25,106 nt of DNA from an uncultured Prevotella sp. (GTDB lineage: Bacteria > Bacteroidota > Bacteroidia > Bacteroidales > Bacteroidaceae), in contig CAKQAD010000021.1 in the NCBI GenBank assembly GCA_934215545.1, positions 1 to 25,106 on the forward strand. The letters are read 5' to 3'. Below are positions 17,536 to 23,436 of this stretch, piece after piece. A program made the position numbers and the translations under genes. Position 1 is the first letter of the stretch, and every line of letters begins with the position of its first letter. Under the pieces are notes generated by a model. It saw only the letters and a program-made list of their open reading frames with translations, ran no database searches and was not told the origin of the DNA.

Positions 17536-17570
17536 AGATTATTATCACGCTAAAAACGTGATTATTATCG
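17536..17570. repeat. Imperfect inverted repeat at the VanZ stop
   Basis: ATCACG (17544-17549) and CGTGAT (17557-17562) flank a short A-rich loop and extend with a few mismatched AT pairs to about 17539 and 17568. It overlaps the stop codon of the minus-strand VanZ-like gene. No T-run follows on the minus strand, so terminator function is doubtful. Confidence 0.4.
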
Positions 17571-17963
17571 CCTTTTGCGATAATATAATATTATTACGCC
17601 TATAGCTGCTGCTAATGTGGCACCAATGGAGTTGGCGGCAAAGTCGAGCCATTCGCCGCTACGGCGTCCGCCGGTGCAGTTGGCTTGCAATATCTCTATG
17701 AGTCCGCTCATGAGTATCGGTGCAATCCATGCCAGTGCCAGCAGACGCTTCAGACTCGTCTTCTCCACAGAGTGCTTGCGCAGATATTCTATCCATATCG
17801 TTAGACAGGTGCCAAGATACATGGCAGAATGCACCCATTTGTCGATGAGCCGCACGTTGTCGAGAGGCGTCTCGGGGATGGAGGCAAAGCACAGCACCCA
17901 TATAATAAGAATGTAGAAGCACGCCACTGGATATGTGTGTAGCAGATGTTTTAAGTATGTCAT
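17565..17963 (-). CDS. VanZ-like membrane protein
   Basis: A 132-residue integral membrane protein with about four hydrophobic segments (12-28, 46-59, 74-92, 108-127). VanZ-family features are DKWVH (41-45), GLIEILQ (87-93) and RRSGEWLDFAANSIG (100-114). The family is named after a teicoplanin-resistance accessory protein, but most genomic members have unknown function. The frame opens 13 codons earlier, but a -7 element at 18011-18004 would put transcription start near 17997, so the ATG at 17963 is preferred. It is convergent with the CYTH gene and divergent from the symporter gene. Confidence 0.85.
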   Translation of the reverse strand: MTYLKHLLHTYPVACFYILIIWVLCFASIPETPLDNVRLIDKWVHSAMYLGTCLTIWIEYLRKHSVEKTSLKRLLALAWIAPILMSGLIEILQANCTGGRRSGEWLDFAANSIGATLAAAIGVIILYYRKRR

Positions 17964-18003
17964 AATTGTTATGTTTTGGTTTAAATGATTATCAATCTGC
18001 ATG

Positions 18004-18011
18004 CAAAAGTA
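18004..18011 (-). promoter_or_regulatory. -7 promoter element of the VanZ-like gene
   Basis: On the minus strand TACTTTTG matches TAnnTTTG, about 40 bp upstream of the ATG at 17963. No TTTG is visible at -33. It lies only 12 bp from the oppositely facing -7 element of the symporter. Confidence 0.5.
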
Positions 18012-18023
18012 AATAAAAATTTA

Positions 18024-18031
18024 TAAATTTG
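18024..18031 (+). promoter_or_regulatory. -7 promoter element of the symporter gene
   Basis: TAAATTTG matches TAnnTTTG, 30 bp upstream of the ATG at 18061, giving a short leader of about 20-25 nt. The -33 box is not clear. Confidence 0.5.
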
Positions 18032-18060
18032 TAGCGTGATTATCCAAAATATGAAGTTTT

Positions 18061-19419
18061 ATGACACAAGACAGAACGAATTTCGGCACTAAGCTCGGCA
18101 TGGTGCTTGCTACGGCAGGCTCTGCAGTGGGCTTGGGCAATGTGTGGCGTTTCCCCTATATGGCAGGCGAGAATGGCGGTGCCGTATTCATTATAGTATA
18201 TCTGGCATGCGTGGTGATACTCGGTTTGCCATGTATGATGAGCGAGTTTATCATAGGCAGGCATGGCGCTGCCAACACCGGCAGAGCCTATGGCGAGATG
18301 GGAGCACCTAAAATATGGCGCCTGGTGGGTTGCATGGGTGTGCTCACCGGTTTTCTCATTACAGGCTATTATGCCGTGGTGTCCGGATGGTGCCTGCAAT
18401 ATGTCTTCGCCTCGGCAGTGGGCGAGCTGCGTGGCGACCCTACTTATGTGTCGAGCTATTTTGCCGACTTCTCGTCGTCGCCACTACGCCCCGTGTTTTG
18501 GACTGTTGTAATTCTGTTGCTCACCCACTTGGTGATAGTGGGCGGTGTGCGCGGTGGCATAGAGCGTGCCTCCAAGACCCTGATGCCCACCCTCTTTGTG
18601 CTGTTGCTGGTAGTGGTGGTGGGCTCGTGCATGCTGCCTGGTGGACGTAAAGGCATTGAATTTCTGCTGCGTCCCGACCTCGGCAAACTCAACCCCCGCA
18701 TGTTTCTTGCCGCCATGGGGCAGTCGTTCTATTCGCTGAGCATAGGCATGGGATGCCTTTGCACCTTCGCCTCCTACTTCTCGCGGCAAGCCAATTTGGG
18801 CAAGTCGGCAGTGAACATAGTGCTTATCGACACTCTTATTGCCGTGCTCGCCGGACTGATGATATTCCCTGCCGCCTTCTCCGTGGGCGTAAATCCCGAC
18901 TCCGGTCCTTCGTTGATCTTTATCACACTTCCCAATGTGTTTCAGCAAGCCTTTGCCGGCATGCCTGCTTTAGGCTATGTGGTGGCGCTACTGTTCTATG
19001 TGCTGCTGTCGCTGGCAGCCCTCACCTCGCTAATATCATTGCACGAGGTGAGCACCGCCTTCTTCTTCGAGGAACTGCACATCACCCGTGGCAAGGCAGC
19101 AGCCATTGTCACTGCCACCTGCGCTGTGGTGGGCGCCCTCTGCTCGTTGTCGCTCGGAGCCTGCACGGGGTTGACGGTGTTTGGCAAGGATCTATTCGAT
19201 GTGTTCGACTTCGTCACCGGTCAGATATTCCTGCCCGTAGGTGGTTTCCTGACATGCGTGTTTATGGGATGGATAGTGCCTCGCAACATTGTGCGCAATG
19301 AGTTCACCAACTGGGGAACCCTTCGCGGCACCTTCTTCTCTGCCTATATGTTCCTCTTGCGCTATGTGTGTCCAGTGTGCATCGCTGTGATATTCCTCAA
19401 TCAGCTCGGACTGATATAG
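18061..19419 (+). CDS. Sodium:neurotransmitter symporter (NSS/SLC6) family transporter
   Basis: A 452-residue polytopic membrane protein of the LeuT-fold NSS family, which imports amino acids or related amines with sodium. The signature of the unwound first helix is clear: GSAVGLGNVWRFPYMAGENG (20-39), including the sodium and substrate contact region GNVWRFPY (26-33). About 11-12 hydrophobic segments follow, as in bacterial members such as Tyt1 and MhsT. The substrate cannot be assigned from sequence. Its stop lies just 22 bp from a remnant of tRNA-Phe that marks the edge of an inserted island, and no separate terminator is visible before it. Confidence 0.94.
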   Translation: MTQDRTNFGTKLGMVLATAGSAVGLGNVWRFPYMAGENGGAVFIIVYLACVVILGLPCMMSEFIIGRHGAANTGRAYGEMGAPKIWRLVGCMGVLTGFLITGYYAVVSGWCLQYVFASAVGELRGDPTYVSSYFADFSSSPLRPVFWTVVILLLTHLVIVGGVRGGIERASKTLMPTLFVLLLVVVVGSCMLPGGRKGIEFLLRPDLGKLNPRMFLAAMGQSFYSLSIGMGCLCTFASYFSRQANLGKSAVNIVLIDTLIAVLAGLMIFPAAFSVGVNPDSGPSLIFITLPNVFQQAFAGMPALGYVVALLFYVLLSLAALTSLISLHEVSTAFFFEELHITRGKAAAIVTATCAVVGALCSLSLGACTGLTVFGKDLFDVFDFVTGQIFLPVGGFLTCVFMGWIVPRNIVRNEFTNWGTLRGTFFSAYMFLLRYVCPVCIAVIFLNQLGLI

Positions 19420-19441
19420 GGAACCCTGACTGCCGGGCATG

Positions 19442-19489
19442 ATGCCACCAGGAATTGCACTGGGGTCACAAGGATTTTCAGTCCTTATT
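19442..19489 (-). pseudogene. Remnant 3' half of tRNA-Phe (island attachment site)
   Basis: The plus strand shares TGCCACCAGGAAT (19443-19455) and then CACAAGGATTTTCAGTCCTT (19467-19486, 20 identical bases) with the complete tRNA-Phe at 23256-23328. The T-arm between them has decayed (loop TGCAATT instead of TTCGATT). The 5' half of the tRNA is absent. This is the expected displaced host end after integration into a tRNA gene: identity runs from the anticodon stem to the 3' end. Confidence 0.85.
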
Positions 19490-19728
19490 GAATATCCTTG
19501 CAAATGGTTGAGTTCTAGTAGCAAAACACATAAGAGCAGTCTTGTAGTTGAAACATTTTGGAAAACAACAGGGTTGCTTATTTGGTTATTTACTCTTGTT
19601 TGTTTTTGCTGCACGGCAGAAAAGGCTCTTTGTAGAGTGCTAGTCTGCACATACAACACAAGTTTTGTTTGTAGTCACTTCTCCTATAATAAAAATAAAA
19701 GAAGTGACTACATTGGTTTATATAATAC
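19490..19728. other. Non-coding left end of the tRNA-Phe island
   Basis: AT-rich, no convincing gene. It lies between the attachment remnant and the last gene of the minus-strand operon. Its only clear structure is the 12-bp inverted repeat at 19671-19711. Confidence 0.55.
19671..19711. repeat. Perfect 12-bp inverted repeat, 17-nt spacer
   Basis: GTAGTCACTTCT (19671-19682) and AGAAGTGACTAC (19700-19711) are exact reverse complements around an A/T-only spacer apart from CC. It sits 18 bp beyond the stop of the retropepsin-like gene. As RNA it would form a stem with a large loop at the operon's 3' end, but no T-run follows on the minus strand. Confidence 0.75.
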
Positions 19729-20136
19729 TTACTCTGTCCTTACTTGGAATTTTTTGAAATCCAAAATCCATTTATTTTCAATGAGGAAAGGCATTCCAAG
19801 GATGCCGTGTATCTGTATGCCACTTTCATTTTGAACCATAGAAATAGCTTCTTCTGCATCCACAATAGAGAATGTTGCATCACTCTGCTTGCCCTCAAAG
19901 ACTATTGTACCCCTTACTTGGCTGACATTCTTTGTTGAGCCGTCAATCCCCATGAGGGTCGTATCATTGTTTAGTTCTAGAACTGAAAATAGATGTTGGA
20001 GTTCAGCATAGACAAAAGAGAAAAGCACATTATGGGTTGCTCCTGTATCTATCAAAAAGCAAAGGGTTGGCTTGCTTGATGTTACAATCAGTGGCAAGCC
20101 AACCCTGCTAAGACCGTAATATAGAGGAAACTCCAT
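19729..20136 (-). CDS. Retropepsin-like aspartyl protease (single domain)
   Basis: A 135-residue protein with one aspartic protease half: catalytic loop FLIDTGATHNVL (27-38, DTG at 30-32) and the later hydrophobic-Gly flap partner HGILGMPFL (about 109-117). Retropepsins of this size work as dimers. There is no signal peptide, so a cytoplasmic location is expected. The frame opens further upstream to 20211, but the ATG at 20136 follows the previous gene's TAA by a single base (TAATATG), so it is the likely, translationally coupled start. It is the last gene of a five-gene operon on the tRNA-Phe island. Substrate unknown; processing an operon-encoded partner is one possibility. Confidence 0.8.
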   Translation of the reverse strand: MEFPLYYGLSRVGLPLIVTSSKPTLCFLIDTGATHNVLFSFVYAELQHLFSVLELNNDTTLMGIDGSTKNVSQVRGTIVFEGKQSDATFSIVDAEEAISMVQNESGIQIHGILGMPFLIENKWILDFKKFQVRTE

Positions 20137-20137
20137 A

Positions 20138-20557
20138 TTAATGAGATTTTTTCCACCGCAATTCATTAACCTTACAATCCTCCAATGCTTGAACAGCAGG
20201 ATAATACCCATACTTTATGGCTTTCTTGTACTCTTTCTTTGCTTTTTTGTATTCATCAAAATACTCAAAAGCCTTTCCTCTGTCATAATACATAGACGAA
20301 GTGTACCAACCACAATTTAAGGCACATTGTGAGTAGTACAAGAAGCCATTGTAGTCTTTCTTCTGCAAGTATGAATATGCCAAATCTTTATACTCGTTAA
20401 ATTTCTCTTTTTGCCTTTCTGATTGTACTGCTTCTGCCTGTACTTGAAGCAGCATCTCATTCCACGACATCGGTCTAAACCTACTTGTTATGGTTTGACT
20501 GAAACAAGTTGGGCAAATAGCCAACAAGAAAGAAAATATTACGACTAATCTTTTCAT
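20138..20557 (-). CDS. Exported TPR-like protein
   Basis: A protein of about 139 residues with an N-terminal signal peptide (KRLVVIFSFLLAICPTCFSQ) and, after a short linker, a helical region rich in Tyr, Lys and Ala (YKDLAYSYLQKKDYNGFLYY; YYDRGKAFEYFDEYKKAKKE) resembling two TPR or Sel1-like repeats. Two start codons are close together (20563 and 20557); the second gives the more typical signal peptide. It starts within 15 bp of the stop of the lipoprotein gene and ends one base before the retropepsin-like gene. TPR proteins usually scaffold partners; no enzymatic motif is seen. Confidence 0.75.
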   Translation of the reverse strand: MKRLVVIFSFLLAICPTCFSQTITSRFRPMSWNEMLLQVQAEAVQSERQKEKFNEYKDLAYSYLQKKDYNGFLYYSQCALNCGWYTSSMYYDRGKAFEYFDEYKKAKKEYKKAIKYGYYPAVQALEDCKVNELRWKKSH

Positions 20558-20570
20558 AATCATTGGAATT

Positions 20571-20990
20571 TTACTGCATTTTTACGAACATGATGTATGT
20601 CTCATAGGCGTTAAGACGTTGTACATACATAACTTTCTTGTTGCTTTTTAGTATTTTGAAGCGGTCAGTACTACCACCATCAAAATACACATAAAGAACT
20701 CCGTCCAATATTTTCCATTGTATTTCATTCCTACTAGTGCCATTATATAACTCATAACCAGTGCCGTCTGAATTAAATGTGTAGTAAGAGTACACTTCTG
20801 CAACTTCGGTATTGTTGAGGTCAAAAGATTTTTCATCAGCATGTTCACCAAGCCACTCTGTTTTCCATTTGCCTACAAGTGAAGTGTTGTTGCCTGTCTC
20901 TTCATTGTCATCATCACTTGAACAAGCGATGAAACCTACACTCACGATGATGACTAACAAAGCCATTCCTAATAACTTAAAAATTTTCAT
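20571..20990 (-). CDS. Lipocalin-like lipoprotein
   Basis: A 139-residue predicted lipoprotein: lipobox FIAC with Cys23, then an acidic Ser/Asp/Glu stretch (SSDDDNEE) and a small beta-rich domain starting LVGKWKTEWLG, with YYTFNSDGTGYELYNG and a late KKVMYVQRL. The opening GKW and YTFNSDGTG patterns are typical of Bacteroidota lipocalin-like lipoproteins, for which no ligand is established. It lies between a small membrane protein gene (39-bp gap) and the TPR-like gene (7-bp gap) in the island operon. Confidence 0.8.
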   Translation of the reverse strand: MKIFKLLGMALLVIIVSVGFIACSSDDDNEETGNNTSLVGKWKTEWLGEHADEKSFDLNNTEVAEVYSYYTFNSDGTGYELYNGTSRNEIQWKILDGVLYVYFDGGSTDRFKILKSNKKVMYVQRLNAYETYIMFVKMQ

Positions 20991-21029
20991 TTTGTTGTTT
21001 GTTTAATGATTAATAACAACTTGCCTTTG

Positions 21030-21434
21030 TTACAGGCTTAAAAAGAAAAAAATAAGAGCAGCAAGAATGACCATAGAACCTACAATTCGCTGCTTTTTAA
21101 TTCTACTGAAAGTTTCTATATCATCCGACTTCTTCCAAATGAGGAAGACAGCTAAATTGCAGATGAAAGAAAGCAACTTAGCCACAGGTACAGCGATAAG
21201 ATATACTATCAAATACCACCAATGCTCTGAAAATGTCAGATACCCGACCATTCCGAGGACAAAGATTACTCCTAAAATGTTCGACAACCCATAAAAAACT
21301 CTGAGCAATGGATTTTGCGTCCAATACCGCTCATTCATTTGTGCTTCAAATCTTCCGTTCGGATTTTCTGGTACACACATTTGCAACCCCAATAGAGCCA
21401 CAAATGATGTAAGTAAGACTAATGATGTGTCCAT
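21030..21434 (-). CDS. Small polytopic membrane protein
   Basis: A 134-residue protein with four probable transmembrane segments (about 3-20, 45-66, 72-98, 117-134) and a polar loop after the first (PENPNGRFEAQMNERYW). I do not recognise a family. Its ATG follows the preceding gene's TAA by one base (TAATATG), the same junction used further down the operon, so the two membrane proteins are probably made in a fixed ratio and may form one complex. Confidence 0.75.
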   Translation of the reverse strand: MDTSLVLLTSFVALLGLQMCVPENPNGRFEAQMNERYWTQNPLLRVFYGLSNILGVIFVLGMVGYLTFSEHWWYLIVYLIAVPVAKLLSFICNLAVFLIWKKSDDIETFSRIKKQRIVGSMVILAALIFFFLSL

Positions 21435-21435
21435 A

Positions 21436-21834
21436 TTATTTGTTTTTTCGTTTGGTTATAAACTCGTCTATCTTGTCTCCCCATTTCACATAGATGATGA
21501 AGCCTAATGCAGCAATGCCTAAAAGTGAATAGAAGAACCACTTATAGAGCAATATCAGTGTGTATAGTATGACAAGAGCCACAGACAGAAGAAGATACAA
21601 ATTGCCACTAATCCTCACTTTCTTTTTTACCCATAAGTAAATGAGTATGGCTATCAGTAGTAATGCATTTAGCCACCAAGGAGTTGGAGCTACATCGTCA
21701 TATTCAGGTCTGTATCTTTGGGCAAACAAGTCAGATGAAAGCATTGTGAATGAAGCTGTCAGCAATACTTTCTGCAATAAAGGTTGTTGCTTTGGCAACA
21801 CCTTGTGTTTTAATATGATTTTTCTCATAGACAT
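21436..21834 (-). CDS. Small membrane protein, first gene of the island operon
   Basis: About 132 residues from the ATG at 21834 (alternatives at 21828, 21861 and 21915 are in frame). An N-terminal basic stretch (RKIILKHKVLPKQQPLLQK) precedes a hydrophobic segment ending SSDLFAQ that could be a signal peptide. Then come a periplasmic-looking RYRPEYDDVAPTPWW and two or three membrane helices, ending in a basic tail. No family recognised. It is coupled by TAATATG to the next membrane protein. It heads a run of five same-strand genes. Confidence 0.65.
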   Translation of the reverse strand: MSMRKIILKHKVLPKQQPLLQKVLLTASFTMLSSDLFAQRYRPEYDDVAPTPWWLNALLLIAILIYLWVKKKVRISGNLYLLLSVALVILYTLILLYKWFFYSLLGIAALGFIIYVKWGDKIDEFITKRKNK

Positions 21835-22347
21835 ATTATTTTGCTGTTTTCGTAAGAGCATAAAAAATAGGTGCAGGCAATCCTTTATTTGAAATTCGGA
21901 GGTATCGCCAAACACCTATACAACCCAAACAAGGAAAAGCCCACACCATACAGCATGAGCATTCACCTACTTACTACAGGTTGTATATTCTTCTAATTGG
22001 CGATTTTCCGAATATCCTTAGTAAGAAGCAAACACTTCTTTAATATGTCTTATAAATAGTCTCTTATATCATTGGCAAATCATTTTATTGATTACTGACT
22101 ACAAAGTTACTCATTCTCCATGAGGAAACCTCTTATCATCCGTGTTTTTTAGACTTTTAGACATATAAATGCCGTGATTGGTGTGGGTAGAATAGTAAAA
22201 AATGCTCCAACATCACATAGCAGTGACATTAGGGCACACAACAATAAATCTCCTTAGTGGAGGTTTATTCTATCTAGTACTAAACTAAATTTCCCATCAT
22301 ACAGAAATGCAGCCGACACTTTGTTTGTGCCAACAGGCATATCAGTA
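21835..22347. other. AT-rich non-coding region between integrase remnant and operon
   Basis: About 500 bp without a credible gene. On the minus strand TAACTTTG (22109-22102) is a possible -7 element for the operon, but the leader would be about 260 nt and no -33 TTTG is visible. A short inverted repeat, AAGAAG and CTTCTT, lies near 22025-22042. A short frame reading toward 22254 looks like chance or gene debris. Confidence 0.5.
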
Positions 22348-23148
22348 CTAGAACAAAGGTAATGAATATTTGTCAAGCAGACCACTATCCACGATACTTT
22401 TGCACAATTCATGTGCCGATTTGTTTCTAAGGTCATATCCAAAGTGTTCATCACCCACTTTCCTTATCACAGCGACAATGGTCTTGACTAAGGTCTGCTG
22501 CAATGTTCTATGGTACAGGCAGACACTTTCTGCAAAGGTCTTGCTATTCCAACTATAATCATTCAAGGCTTGCTCCAATTCCATTGCAGCCTTGTATTCT
22601 TTGCTGTTTTCCAACATGATTCTGAACCTTATGCCTATGGTATTTTCGGATATTCCCTGCTTCTTAAGCCAAAGTTCATACTTGCATAACCAACCTATAC
22701 CAATATCAGAAAAAGGTATATCCAAAGAGCCACAATATTTTACCAAGGAGTTGAAAGTCTGTTTCACAGAAAGCATGTAGCCAGTTCTTTTCATGTCTTG
22801 AAGAAAATTTATATGCTGCTGAAATACATCTGCAACAGACATAATTCTTTCTTCTCTTTCAAGATGATGCAGAAGAGAAGTGGCAGTAAATTCTGTATCA
22901 GAAGCCTTTAGCTTCACTATTTCCGATTTGATTTCACAAATATTGTTGGCTATCAGTTTTTCTACAATCTCCTTATTGTGACATTTCTCATTTGGATCAT
23001 TCCGCTTAATGTCCCAATGCTGCGGTTTTACAGATATGCCAAGATTAATGTATCTTGATTTTCTGTCCTTGCAAATCCTTACTTTCAGAGGAAACTCACC
23101 ATTCTTCAATGGAGTGTACTTATAACATACAACTTCTACTGTTGTCAT
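22348..23148 (-). pseudogene. Broken tyrosine-recombinase integrase fused to a second protein's C-terminus
   Basis: A 266-residue open frame. Residues 1 to about 176 match the N-terminal half of Bacteroidota tyrosine recombinases: an arm-type DNA-binding domain (VEVVCYKYTPLKNGEFPLKV, then YINLGISVKPQHWD) and a SAM-like core-binding domain ending ISENTIGIRFR. The catalytic domain with its Arg, His-x-x-Arg and Tyr residues is missing. From Met178 (22617) the sequence changes to an 89-residue segment (MLENSKEYKAAMELEQALND, later YHRTLQQTLVKT and YDLRNKSAHELCKSIV). This resembles a stand-alone small Bacteroidota protein of unknown function. The gene is next to tRNA-Phe, the normal place for an island integrase, so the island has probably lost mobility. 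The fusion is inferred from the change of character, not from an alignment. Confidence 0.7.
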
Positions 23149-23173
23149 TTTCTAGAAAACATTTTAGAAAATA
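23148..23173. promoter_or_regulatory. Palindromes at the integrase start
   Basis: TTTTCTAGAAAA (23148-23159) is a perfect 12-bp palindrome touching the integrase ATG, followed by the related ATTTTAGAAAAT (23161-23172). It could be a repressor or integrase arm site; no direct evidence. Confidence 0.4.
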
Positions 23174-23213
23174 ACCTGTGGTTTCCTAGCATATTTCAGC
23201 ATTATACAAAACG

Positions 23214-23243
23214 AAAAAAGCAGTCAAGATTTCTCTTAACTGC
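23214..23243 (-). terminator. Terminator of tRNA-Phe
   Basis: On the minus strand GCAGTTAAGA and TCTTGACTGC pair over 10 bp (one G-U) around a GAAA tetraloop and are followed by six T. It begins 12 nt after the tRNA 3' end. Confidence 0.9.
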
Positions 23244-23255
23244 TTCTCTTTCAAG

Positions 23256-23328
23256 TGGTGCCACCAGGAATCGAACCGGGGACACAAGGATTTTCAGTCC
23301 TTTGCTCTACCAACTGAGCTATGGCACC
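23256..23328 (-). tRNA. tRNA-Phe (anticodon GAA)
   Basis: A 73-nt cloverleaf without encoded CCA. Acceptor GGTGCCA pairs with TGGCACC, D-stem GCTC/GAGC, anticodon stem AAGGA/TCCTT with loop CTGAAAA (anticodon GAA), variable loop GTGTC, T-loop TTCGATT and discriminator A. The T-stem CCCGG/CCTGG carries one C-U mismatch at 51-63; the same mismatch is in the related copies in this window. A strong terminator follows. The 3' half was supplied or kept by an inserted island, whose other end carries the matching remnant at 19442-19489. Confidence 0.92.
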
Positions 23329-23331
23329 ATG

Positions 23332-23436
23332 GTTGTTTTGCGCAACTTGTGAGCCACCTGAAGCTGTAATGATAAGCTCATACGTGCGGTTACTCTCCAA
23401 CTTCTCCACGCCATAATCTGCAAACGTCACCATGAC
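23332..23436 (-). pseudogene. Possible gene fragment between ATPase and tRNA-Phe
   Basis: A 35-codon stretch on the minus strand reads like protein (VMVTFADYGVEKLESNRTYE, then LIITASGG), but the upstream part of the frame overlaps the ATPase gene in another phase and the downstream part runs into the tRNA. It may be the truncated remnant of a gene cut by arrival of the ATPase module. Family not established. Confidence 0.35.

Noticed and set aside
17333..17548. 71-codon Lys-rich frame on the minus strand
   Set aside because: It translates the GTCCCGA tandem repeat; the periodic peptide follows from the DNA repeat and there is no independent evidence of coding.
18051..18092. 13-codon leader peptide overlapping the symporter start
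   Set aside because: No ribosome-binding site, no regulatory codon run and no attenuator-like hairpins.
19439..19834. 131-codon plus-strand frame after the symporter
   Set aside because: It starts in the tRNA remnant and runs antisense into the retropepsin-like gene; no protein features.
22254..22454. 66-codon minus-strand frame at the end of the integrase remnant
   Set aside because: It looked partly protein-like near its end, but it overlaps the fused frame, has no start context and matches no recognised family.
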